Assembly: GCA_964552655.1 (NCBI GenBank)
Contig: CAZKHG010000038.1
Span: 1 to 34,867, forward strand
DNA length: 34,867 nt
Source: CAZKHG01 sp964552655
Lineage (GTDB): Bacteria; Bacteroidota; Bacteroidia; Bacteroidales; Tenuifilaceae
Direction of reading: 5' to 3'
Shown: positions 1-8,332 of the stretch, piece by piece
Layout of the letters: every line of letters begins with the position of its first letter
How positions within the stretch are numbered: position 1 is the first letter of the stretch
Program-made: the position numbers and the translations under genes
The notes under the pieces: generated by a model
The model's input: the letters and a program-made list of their open reading frames with translations, nothing else
Told to the model about the DNA's origin: nothing
Database searches by the model: none

Positions 1-894
1 GAATCACTTACCAAAGTTTCAATAGTTGGAAAAGGGGTAATTGATGGCAATGGTAAGCTCTGGTGGGATAAGTTCATCCAAAGCGGGAAAAAGTATGAAA
101 GACCCCGGCTAATCTATATCAAAAAGTCAAAGGATTTGTACTTTGAAGGGATAACCCTACGCAATTCGCCCACATTTCACCTGGTGCCTCAGGATTGCGA
201 AAATGTGGTTATTACCAATGTAAAATTTAGCGCTCCCGATGAATCACCCAATACCGATGCAATTGACCCTTCACGTAGTAAGAATGTTACCATTACAAAG
301 TGCATTATTGATGTTGGGGATGATAATATAGCCATTAAAGCCGGTCGAAGCAGTGGCAACATCGGTGCCCCTTGTGAGGATATCTTTATTACTGATTGTA
401 TTTTTTTACATGGTCATGGACTTTCCATTGGTAGCGAAACCACAAACGGGGTGAACAAGGTCATTGTAAAGAATTGTAGCTTTAACGGAACCACAAACGG
501 AATCCGAATAAAATCGAATATTACTTTAGGTGGGCCGGTTACTAATGTTTCGTACAGTGATATTACCATGGAAAATGTGAAAAATCCTATCCTGATCACC
601 TTTGAATACAAGGATAATAAAAGCGATAAAATCACCACCGATATCCCTTCTGTCAATGGCTTTACAATCAATAACCTTACAATAAAAGGTTCTAGATATG
701 CCGGAAGAATTATCGGCTTGCCCGAAAGCCCGCTTCAGAATATCGTTTTGAAAAATCTTAATATTCAAGCCAAAACCGGATTGGTTATTGAAAATGCAAA
801 AAATGTTCTCCTTCAAAATGTGATCATCCAGGTTGAAAAAGGAGAAAAGGTGATTACCAATAATGTTGAAGGAACAGGTTTAAAAATTGAATAA
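1..894 (+). CDS. GH28 polygalacturonase, 5'-truncated by window edge
   Basis: Exported enzyme expected to hydrolyse alpha-1,4 galacturonosyl bonds of homogalacturonan or rhamnogalacturonan. The frame is open from base 1, so the N-terminus lies outside the window and about 297 residues are visible. All four GH28 signature blocks are present: NTD (visible codons 84-86), GDD (about 106-108, catalytic Asp pair), GHG (about 138-140) and RIK (about 169-171). An IDGNG followed by WW near the left edge is also typical of the family. The rest is repetitive beta-helix sequence. The stop overlaps the start region of the PL9 gene, so the two are probably translated together. Family assignment is firm. 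Exact substrate (polygalacturonan or rhamnogalacturonan, endo or exo) cannot be read from the sequence. Confidence 0.93.
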   Translation, partial: ESLTKVSIVGKGVIDGNGKLWWDKFIQSGKKYERPRLIYIKKSKDLYFEGITLRNSPTFHLVPQDCENVVITNVKFSAPDESPNTDAIDPSRSKNVTITKCIIDVGDDNIAIKAGRSSGNIGAPCEDIFITDCIFLHGHGLSIGSETTNGVNKVIVKNCSFNGTTNGIRIKSNITLGGPVTNVSYSDITMENVKNPILITFEYKDNKSDKITTDIPSVNGFTINNLTIKGSRYAGRIIGLPESPLQNIVLKNLNIQAKTGLVIENAKNVLLQNVIIQVEKGEKVITNNVEGTGLKIE

Positions 895-2428
895 ATTGAA
901 TCAGTTTAGAGGTTGCATAATTAAACGGTTGGTATCGTTTAATTTTGTTATAATTCCATTATTATCAGGAGCTCAGGCCGTCTATTATATCGATTCATAC
1001 CTGGGTAGTGATACTAATCCAGGAACACAGGTGCTTCCATTCAAAACAATTGCAAAAGGAATCAGCGCTTTGGGAACAAATATTGGTAGTATTTACCTTA
1101 GATCCGGCACTTATTTAGTATCATCTAAAATAAACCTTACCCAGAGCGGACAAGTAAATCAACTCATTAAAATATGGTCATATAACAATGAAAAAGTGAT
1201 AATTGATTTTACTGGCAATTTATCGGATGGATTTAGTATAAGCGGTAGCTTCTACCATTTAAAAGGTTTGGATATTAGAAATGCCGGGCACAACGGGATA
1301 AATATTTCAGGTAATAATAATATTATCGAAAATTGCGTCACCAGGAATTGCAGCAATACGGGTTTACATCTTACCGGATCAACAGCTCCCGGCCCATCAA
1401 ATAACCTTATTCTGAATTGCGATTCTTTTTACAACTTCGACTCTCCAGTAGGTGGTAACGCTGATGGTTTCAGCGCAAAGTGGAATGTAGGTTCCGGAAA
1501 TATTTTCAGAGGTTGTAGAGCCTACAATAACTCAGACGATGGTTGGGATCTGTGGATGTGTACGGGTTCAATTCTTATTGAAAGTTGCATTGCATTTCGA
1601 AATGGTGTGGATATATGGCATACCGGGCTATTCGACGGGAATGGAAATGGATTCAAGCTGGGTGGAAATTATGTGGCTACTCCCCATACTGTTAAGAATT
1701 GTATAGCATTCGATAATGCTGGCAATGGGGGCAAAGGCTTCGATGAAAATAATAATACGGCAGGGCAGACAATATATAATTGTACTTCGTTTCGAAATAA
1801 AAATTATAATTATGCTTTTTACAATGATCCCTTAATCTCTGGCATTCACACTATCAAAAACTGTATATCATTTTTACCCGGCAAAGTTGATATAATTAAA
1901 AATGCCATCCAGGAAAAGAATACCTGGCAGAATTTTACAGTTACCAGCGCAGATTTTATTAGCACCGATACCTCAGGTTTTGTAGCTAACAGGGATGCCG
2001 ATGGCAAAATCCCTTTTAGCAGCTTTCTACGCCTTTCTTCAGGAAGTTTACTCATTGATTCAGGGGTTGATGTTGGAATTCCTTTTACTGGTGTTGCCCC
2101 TGATATTGGCGCTTATGAATACTCAAGTACAAATGTTATAAGTTCAATGGCCGATAGTTTTAGGATTATTTCAGTTACACAAAATTATCCAAACCCTTTC
2201 GATAACGAAACAGCATTAACCTATCAATTATCCAGAAAGGCTAAGGTTAGTATTCATATTTACAATGTTTTAGGTAGCAATGTTGCATCCATTTATAATC
2301 AGTTAGAATACGAAGGCACTCATCAGGTCAAATTTATTACAACTAACTGGGAGGCAGGTTTGTACTACTATACAATAAATGCCGGAAATGAAAAATCGTG
2401 CGGCAAGCTGATTAAAATTAATTTATGA
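887..2428 (+). CDS. PL9 family pectate lyase with T9SS C-terminal sorting domain
   Basis: Secreted lyase cleaving polygalacturonate by calcium-dependent beta-elimination. A hydrophobic signal peptide ends near residue 31 (GAQA). The parallel beta-helix core carries D193 (NADGF), D217/D218/D221 (SDDGWD) and K257 (GNGFKLGG). Their spacing matches the calcium aspartates 209/233/234/237 and catalytic Lys273 reported for Dickeya Pel9A. Residues about 425-513 form a type-A T9SS sorting domain: YPNPF near the start, then a beta-sandwich ending in KLIKI. The protein is therefore exported through the outer membrane and probably surface-anchored or released. No ATG precedes the signal peptide; TTG at 887 or 896 is the likely start, overlapping the GH28 stop by 8 bases. 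It overlaps the next gene by 4 bases (ATGA), which suggests translational coupling. Confidence 0.93.
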   Translation: MNKLNQFRGCIIKRLVSFNFVIIPLLSGAQAVYYIDSYLGSDTNPGTQVLPFKTIAKGISALGTNIGSIYLRSGTYLVSSKINLTQSGQVNQLIKIWSYNNEKVIIDFTGNLSDGFSISGSFYHLKGLDIRNAGHNGINISGNNNIIENCVTRNCSNTGLHLTGSTAPGPSNNLILNCDSFYNFDSPVGGNADGFSAKWNVGSGNIFRGCRAYNNSDDGWDLWMCTGSILIESCIAFRNGVDIWHTGLFDGNGNGFKLGGNYVATPHTVKNCIAFDNAGNGGKGFDENNNTAGQTIYNCTSFRNKNYNYAFYNDPLISGIHTIKNCISFLPGKVDIIKNAIQEKNTWQNFTVTSADFISTDTSGFVANRDADGKIPFSSFLRLSSGSLLIDSGVDVGIPFTGVAPDIGAYEYSSTNVISSMADSFRIISVTQNYPNPFDNETALTYQLSRKAKVSIHIYNVLGSNVASIYNQLEYEGTHQVKFITTNWEAGLYYYTINAGNEKSCGKLIKINL

Positions 2429-3156
2429 AAAGAATACTGCTAATATTTTGCATCGGCTTGCTTTCATTCAAACAACAGCAATCCATAACGATTTACCTGA
2501 TTGGCGATTCTACAATGGCCGATAAACCAATTGTGGATAACCCCGAAAGAGGCTGGGGACAGATTTTACCTGAGTTTTTCAATAATCAGATCAGAGTTGA
2601 AAACCATGCAAAAAATGGGAGAAGCACAAAGAGCTTTATTGACGAAGGTCGCTGGGATTCAGTGATGGCAAAAGTAAAAATGGGTGATTATGTATTTATC
2701 CAATTTGGCCACAACGATGAAAAAAAGGAGGATCCCAGACGTTATGCCGAAGCGCATACAGCATATAAAAGCAATCTGATCAGGTTCGTTTCCGATTGCA
2801 GGGGGAAAGGAGCTGTTCCTATTTTACTTACCCCAATTGTGAGAAGAAAATTTGATGGCAATGGTGAGTTGATTGAAACACATGGCGATTACCCTACGGT
2901 TGTAAAGGAGGTGGCTAAAGACTTCAATGTCTTGCTAATTGACATCAATGAATCGAGCAGAAAATTAGTAAGCGAAATGGGTGATGAAAGTTCCAAAGCC
3001 CTTTACCTGTATATTAAGCCAGGAATATATCAAACCCTACCAGATGGAAAAAAGGATGATACCCATTTTTCTGTATTGGGTGCAACCACAATGGCTGAAT
3101 TGGTAGTTGAGGGTATTAGAAATCTTAAAATTGATTTAGCTACATATTTGAAATAG
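2425..3156 (+). CDS. SGNH rhamnogalacturonan acetylesterase-type (CE12-like)
   Basis: Serine esterase expected to remove O-acetyl groups from pectin so that lyases and hydrolases can act. SGNH blocks are visible: GDST with nucleophile S29, block II Gly in NGRST (G65), block III GHND with N97, and block V DDTHFS with D211 and H214. The length of 243 aa is normal for CE12. The N-terminus MKRILLIFCIGLLSF is a short signal peptide. The ATG overlaps the PL9 stop as ATGA. Placed between a PL9 and a GH43 in a pectin gene string, rhamnogalacturonan or homogalacturonan acetyl ester is the likely substrate. A general polysaccharide acetylesterase remains possible. Confidence 0.9.
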   Translation: MKRILLIFCIGLLSFKQQQSITIYLIGDSTMADKPIVDNPERGWGQILPEFFNNQIRVENHAKNGRSTKSFIDEGRWDSVMAKVKMGDYVFIQFGHNDEKKEDPRRYAEAHTAYKSNLIRFVSDCRGKGAVPILLTPIVRRKFDGNGELIETHGDYPTVVKEVAKDFNVLLIDINESSRKLVSEMGDESSKALYLYIKPGIYQTLPDGKKDDTHFSVLGATTMAELVVEGIRNLKIDLATYLK

Positions 3157-3229
3157 TGCCTTGAATGTTTACATCAATTTGATTTGGTAATAAAGTCAAT
3201 ATCTAGTTTAACATCAAAATTGAAAAGAA

Positions 3230-4600
3230 ATGAAAGAAATCAATAAGATTACCAGACGGGAATTTGTAACCAACGTTGCCAAGGTTACTGCAGGTGCTGC
3301 AATTTTAAGTAGCATCCCTGCTTCGGTTTATGGATTTTATTCGGAGTCTAAAAAAAGAGTTGCAATAGTTGGAACTGGTCATCGTGCAACAGGAATGTGG
3401 GGGAAAGATATCGTTCAGAAATATGGTGATCTGGTAGATTTTGTTGGACTTTGCGATATAAACCCAGGACGTTTACAAACAGCAAAGCAAATGATTGGCG
3501 TGGCTTGTCCAACATTTGTGAACTATGAGGAAATGATTCTCAAAACAAAACCTGAAATAGTTATTGTAACAACACCTGATGGAACTCATCATTCCTTTAT
3601 TGCAAAAGCCCTGGAGTTAGGATGCGATGTCATAACTGAAAAGCCCATGACAACAAGCGGGGAGAAGTTAAAGGTGATTCTGGACGCACAAAAGAAAACA
3701 AGTAAGAACAGGATTATAGTTGCACATAACTACCGCTATTCTCCTACAAGAGGAAAGATTAAAGAATTACTGATGCAGGGCCGCATAGGCAGGTTGACAT
3801 CGGTTGATTTTCACTGGTATCTTGATGTAAATCATGGTGCAGATTATTTTCGTCGTTGGCACAGGTTACGTGAACATTCCGGCACACTATTAAATCACAA
3901 ATCATCGCATCATTTCGATTTACTAAACTGGTGGATAAACTCTGACCCGGTTTCTGTTCATGCTTTTGGGGCCCTTGAGTTTTATGGGAAAAATCATGAA
4001 TTCCGACACACGAATTGTCGTCCCTGCCCATTTAAAGAAAAATGTCAATTCTTCTGGGATATGACCAAGGATAAACGGTTGATGGATTTATATGCAGCCA
4101 ATGAGCACTACGATGGTTATTTACGTGATGGTTGTGTCTGGAAGGAGGATATTGATATTTTTGATAAAATGGCTGTTCAAATAAAATATGCAAATAATGT
4201 GCAGGTAAGCTATTCATTGACTACCTATTCGCCGTATGAAGGGTACAGGATTGCATTCAATGGTACAAAAGGTCGAATAGATTTCTGGATGCATGAGAAA
4301 CAATCGTGGCCAATGGATAATTATGATGAGATCCAGATTACAGATAATTTTGGCCAACCAGAATTTCTCCGGTTGGAACGTATTCAAACTGGTCATTACG
4401 GTGGCGATGATTTAATGAGGGATAAAATATTCAGATATCCTGATGCTCCGGATACCTTGCATCAGGCTGCAAGCATCAGGGATGGGGCAATGGCAGTTTT
4501 AATTGGTTTTGCCGCCCGTAATAGCATTGATTCAAAACAGGTTGTTAACATAGCAGATTTATCTGAGCTAATTCCCAGGGAAATAATTCATGAAAGCTAA
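3230..4600 (+). CDS. Gfo/Idh/MocA family oxidoreductase with Tat-like signal
   Basis: NAD(P)-dependent sugar oxidoreductase family. The N-terminus has an ITRREF twin-arginine motif (R9-R10) followed by a hydrophobic stretch to about residue 35, so it is probably exported folded with cofactor. The Rossmann part shows GTGHR (48-52), a TTPDGTHH strand-turn (114-121) and EKPM (137-140). The latter contains the Lys conserved in the catalytic region of the superfamily. A later segment carries four cysteines (C263, C266, C272, C302; CxxC-x5-C plus one more). I have seen this kind of cluster in secreted members from polysaccharide loci, but its role is not established. Similar proteins include GH109-like glycosidases, so hydrolase activity cannot be excluded. 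It lies 73 bases after the CE12 gene. The substrate is unknown, perhaps an unusual sugar from pectin side chains. Confidence 0.85.
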   Translation: MKEINKITRREFVTNVAKVTAGAAILSSIPASVYGFYSESKKRVAIVGTGHRATGMWGKDIVQKYGDLVDFVGLCDINPGRLQTAKQMIGVACPTFVNYEEMILKTKPEIVIVTTPDGTHHSFIAKALELGCDVITEKPMTTSGEKLKVILDAQKKTSKNRIIVAHNYRYSPTRGKIKELLMQGRIGRLTSVDFHWYLDVNHGADYFRRWHRLREHSGTLLNHKSSHHFDLLNWWINSDPVSVHAFGALEFYGKNHEFRHTNCRPCPFKEKCQFFWDMTKDKRLMDLYAANEHYDGYLRDGCVWKEDIDIFDKMAVQIKYANNVQVSYSLTTYSPYEGYRIAFNGTKGRIDFWMHEKQSWPMDNYDEIQITDNFGQPEFLRLERIQTGHYGGDDLMRDKIFRYPDAPDTLHQAASIRDGAMAVLIGFAARNSIDSKQVVNIADLSELIPREIIHES

Positions 4601-4677
4601 AAGAATATTTTTAATTTCCAAAAGTATAGTAATAGGGTTTATACGGGAAATCTTATTTAGAATTTTAAACATTTATT

Positions 4678-6300
4678 ATGCGATCTACATTAACTTTCAT
4701 CGCGATATTTGGGTTTCAGCTATGTTTTCCACAAACCTATGAACTATCTGATATCTCGAAAGTTTGGGTATCAGATAATGGAGATGGAACCTATAAAAAC
4801 CCGATTATTTTTGCAGATTACTCTGATCCTGATGTAATATGTGTCGGCGATGATTTTTACATGACCTCTTCCAGCTTTAATTGTATTCCCGGGTTACCAA
4901 TTTTACATTCTAATGATTTGGTTAACTGGCGAATTATTTCTTATGCACTTCAGCGGTTTCCTTCTGATGAATTTAGCAGACCACAGCATGGCAAAGGGGT
5001 TTGGGCACCTGCAATTCGTTATCATAAGGGCGAATTCTTTATCTATTTTTCTGAACCTGATCTGGGGATATACCTGGTAAAATCAAAAAAACCGGAAGGC
5101 CCATGGGATGATCCTATTCTGGTTAAATCGGCAAAGGGATGGATTGATCCCTGTCCTTTTTGGGATGAAAATGGTAATGCATACCTGGTTCATGCTTTTG
5201 CCGGGAGTAGGGCAGGGTTTAAAAGTGTTCTGGCTATTAACAAAATGAGCGGGGACGGGACAAAACTTCTTGATGATGGTTTGATTGTTTTTGATGGTCA
5301 TGAGAACCACCCTACCATCGAAGGGCCCAAACTTTACAAACGAAACGGGTTTTACTACATTTTTGCTCCCGCTGGCGGTGTTACTGATGGGTGGCAAACC
5401 GTTTTAAGATCAAAAAATATTTATGGTCCATACAATGATAAGATTGTTATGGAAAAGGGTAGCACAGCAATAAACGGTCCGCATCAAGGCGCATTTATAG
5501 AGCTAGATTCAGGAGAATCCTGGTTCATTCACTTTCAGGATAAAGGTGTTTATGGTCGGATTGTTCATCTTCAACCCATGAAATGGGTTAACGATTGGCT
5601 AATAATAGGAGTAGATAAGGATAACGATGGGAAAGGTGAACCTGTATCAGCATTTAAAAAACCTCTTTTAAAAAGAAAATCAGGGATTTTCACTCCTCAG
5701 AGTTCAGATGAATTCACAACAACCTCTTTAGGATTGCAGTGGCAATGGAATGCAAACTACCAAACAACATGGTTTTTTAATGATGCAAAAAGGGGCCATT
5801 TAAGATTATTCTCTGTTCCATTACAAGAGGGCGTTACCAACTATATCGATTTGCCTAATTTGCTGCTTCAAAAATTTACTGCTCCTGAATTTTCAGCTAT
5901 TACAAAAATGACATTCAACCCAAAAATAATTGGCGAGGAGGCAGGTTTGATTATAGTTGGAGAAGATTATGCCCGGCTTGCTATGAAAAATTCAGGGAAG
6001 AATTTAACGATATGCTATTCAGCTTGTATAGATGCTATTAAAGGTAAAAAAGAAATATGTATTGACAGTTTAAGTGCAACAAATACAACTATATATATTA
6101 AAGTTAAAGTGAATGAACCCGGTTTATGTTCATTTTATTACAGTTTTACCGGGAATGATTTTATTCAGATAGGTACACCTTTTGAAGCCAAAAAGGGGGT
6201 TTGGATCGGTGCCAGAATCGGTCTGTTTTGTACCCGCCCTATCTTTAAAAATGATGGGGGTTATGCTGATTTTGATTGGTTTAGAATTGAAAAAGAATAA
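4678..6300 (+). CDS. GH43 beta-xylosidase/alpha-L-arabinofuranosidase with C-terminal beta-sandwich
   Basis: Exported inverting glycosidase, likely trimming arabinose or xylose from pectin side chains. The N-terminus (about residues 1-19) is a signal peptide. The five-bladed propeller runs from about 38 to 320. Its three acidic residues are visible: general base D50 in SDPDV, pKa modulator D157 in WIDPCP and general acid E215 in TIEGP. Residues about 340-540 form a concanavalin-like domain of the GH43_C2 type (SSDEFTTTSLGLQWQW at its start, WFRIE at its end), which usually closes the active site. The 540 aa length fits this two-domain class. The stop abuts the ATG of the next gene with no spacer. 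Arabinosidase versus xylosidase specificity cannot be decided from sequence alone. Confidence 0.9.
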   Translation: MRSTLTFIAIFGFQLCFPQTYELSDISKVWVSDNGDGTYKNPIIFADYSDPDVICVGDDFYMTSSSFNCIPGLPILHSNDLVNWRIISYALQRFPSDEFSRPQHGKGVWAPAIRYHKGEFFIYFSEPDLGIYLVKSKKPEGPWDDPILVKSAKGWIDPCPFWDENGNAYLVHAFAGSRAGFKSVLAINKMSGDGTKLLDDGLIVFDGHENHPTIEGPKLYKRNGFYYIFAPAGGVTDGWQTVLRSKNIYGPYNDKIVMEKGSTAINGPHQGAFIELDSGESWFIHFQDKGVYGRIVHLQPMKWVNDWLIIGVDKDNDGKGEPVSAFKKPLLKRKSGIFTPQSSDEFTTTSLGLQWQWNANYQTTWFFNDAKRGHLRLFSVPLQEGVTNYIDLPNLLLQKFTAPEFSAITKMTFNPKIIGEEAGLIIVGEDYARLAMKNSGKNLTICYSACIDAIKGKKEICIDSLSATNTTIYIKVKVNEPGLCSFYYSFTGNDFIQIGTPFEAKKGVWIGARIGLFCTRPIFKNDGGYADFDWFRIEKE

Positions 6301-8322
6301 ATGAAAATCTTTTTATTAAAATATTATTACCTGATCATTTTGTTTATTTGTTTGGGATGTTATGGCTCTTTTGCCCAAGAGAATTATAATGTTTTACCAT
6401 GGAAGGCTTCAGGTTCATTTAATTCTTGGTTATTATGGGAGGTTCATGAGCAATACGCACAAAGGGACTCATCCTTTAACCTTGCTTTGAAATCGGTTAA
6501 TGGTGTTGAAAAATACCGCCTGTCATGTAAAGAAAAATACCTGGAAATTCTTGGTGATTTACCTGAAAAGTCACCTTTAAATCCTGTTACCGCTGGTATT
6601 ATTATGTTAAAGGGCTTTAAAGTTGAAAAGATAATATTCGAAAGTTTACCAAATCATCATATCACATCAAATCTATATGTACCTGATGGGAAAGGACCAT
6701 TCCCGGCAGTTTTGTTTTTTTGTGGGCATGAGTCAACTGCAAAAGCAACCGAATCGTATCAGCAAACAGCGAAGCTGTTTGTGAAAAACGGGTTTGTGGT
6801 TCTTGTAATTGACCCAATATCTCAGGGAGAACGATATCAACTTATTGACAGTGCCGGAAAACCCGCAACCAGAGGAGGTACAACAGAGCACACTTTACTT
6901 AATGCAGGATCAAACCTGGTTGGTACCAGTGTGGCAGCATATGAATTATGGGACAATATTCGTTCGCTCGATTATCTTGAATCAAGATCGGAAGTGGATA
7001 GGAACCGCATCGGGTGTCTGGGAAACTCTGGCGGCGGAACTCAAACATCCTATTTTATAGCATTTGATAATAGAATTAAAATTGCTGCACCATGCAGTTA
7101 CGTTGCATCCCGGGAAAGGAATCTCGAACTTTTTGGTGCCAGCGATGGTTGTCAGCATATCCCATACGAAGGTTTAAATAAACTTGAAATTGAGGATTTC
7201 CTGATTGCTTTTGCTCCAAAACCACTCCTGATTCTTGCTGGCAGATTTGATTTTGTTGATTATTTCGGTGTGCAAATGGTCGAAAAAGATTTGAAAAAAG
7301 TTTATTCATTGTATAATAAACCCAACAATTTTAAGCTGTTTACCTGGGATGATGGCCATGGAATTTCAAAACCCAAAAGGGAAAATGCTGTAACTTTCTT
7401 TCGAACATTTTTTTATAACGATAGTGCTAAAGTTGTTGAACCAGAATCTGAAATTTTAAATCCTGAACAGTTATACTGCAGTGCCTCTGGTCAGGTTGTA
7501 AATTCTTTTCCGGGCGAGATCACAATTCAGAATTACAACCTGAAATTGGCCAATGGATTGCAAAAATCGAGGGAAGCCTTTTTAATGCAAAGCGATGTGT
7601 TCAAAAAAAAGAAGGTTTCTGAACTATTGGGATTTACTGATAGAAAACTCAATCAAACATCAGAGTTAGTTGGAAGGGTTGAGTTTGAAGATTATTATTT
7701 GGATAAACTGATTGTACGCACTGAGAATGAATTACCAATTCCTTGTTTGTTTTATTCTCCCAAAGTTTCAGCTGTGAACCCGGAAATACTTATCATTCTT
7801 AATGATGAGGGCAAAGCAAAATCAGCAGCTCAATTTGATTTATTTTCATCTCACCTGAAAAATGGTAAGATTGTTGTACTGGCTGATTTAAGTGGAATTG
7901 GTGAACTATCGGATTTACCTCAACAAAATGATCCTAAATACTGGAACAAAGAATACCGTAATGCAATGATTGGCCTGCATGTTGGAAAAACAGTAACAGG
8001 TCAGCGGGTAAAGGAACTCATTTCTATCATAAAGTTTTTTACTACAAATTCAAATTATAGAGCCAGTGCAATTCAAGTATGGGCAAATGGATTAAATGGC
8101 CCTGTTGCATTATATGCAGGATTATTTGAACCATCAATCAGCTCAATAGCAATTTCTAGTTCTATCGACTCCTATTTCAGACTATTAGAAAATCCTTTAA
8201 TGAAAGATGCATATTCTTATGTTTTGCCATCTGTTTTAAAATATTTCGATATACCCGATATCGTAAAATGGATTGGCGTTGAAAAGGTAACTTATATGAA
8301 TACCAATTATTTAAAAAAATAA
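6301..8322 (+). CDS. Two-domain alpha/beta-hydrolase, acetyl-xylan-esterase-like
   Basis: Exported esterase of 673 aa built from two tandem alpha/beta-hydrolase-like halves. The signal peptide ends near residue 25 (YGSFAQ); C20 is not in a convincing lipobox. The first half is AXE1/dienelactone-hydrolase-like, with nucleophile S243 in GNSGGG, an oxyanion-type FFCGHE segment (139-144) and His353 in DDGHG. The acid is probably one of the Asp residues near 317-320. The second half (about 480-673) keeps the fold pattern, but the nucleophile elbow reads ANGLNG with no serine, so it looks catalytically dead. It starts the base after the GH43 stop and ends 10 bases before the PL1 gene, so it is cotranscribed. 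Probably removes acetyl or other esters from pectin; the exact substrate is unknown. Confidence 0.8.
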   Translation: MKIFLLKYYYLIILFICLGCYGSFAQENYNVLPWKASGSFNSWLLWEVHEQYAQRDSSFNLALKSVNGVEKYRLSCKEKYLEILGDLPEKSPLNPVTAGIIMLKGFKVEKIIFESLPNHHITSNLYVPDGKGPFPAVLFFCGHESTAKATESYQQTAKLFVKNGFVVLVIDPISQGERYQLIDSAGKPATRGGTTEHTLLNAGSNLVGTSVAAYELWDNIRSLDYLESRSEVDRNRIGCLGNSGGGTQTSYFIAFDNRIKIAAPCSYVASRERNLELFGASDGCQHIPYEGLNKLEIEDFLIAFAPKPLLILAGRFDFVDYFGVQMVEKDLKKVYSLYNKPNNFKLFTWDDGHGISKPKRENAVTFFRTFFYNDSAKVVEPESEILNPEQLYCSASGQVVNSFPGEITIQNYNLKLANGLQKSREAFLMQSDVFKKKKVSELLGFTDRKLNQTSELVGRVEFEDYYLDKLIVRTENELPIPCLFYSPKVSAVNPEILIILNDEGKAKSAAQFDLFSSHLKNGKIVVLADLSGIGELSDLPQQNDPKYWNKEYRNAMIGLHVGKTVTGQRVKELISIIKFFTTNSNYRASAIQVWANGLNGPVALYAGLFEPSISSIAISSSIDSYFRLLENPLMKDAYSYVLPSVLKYFDIPDIVKWIGVEKVTYMNTNYLKK

Positions 8323-8332
8323 AACAAAACTT

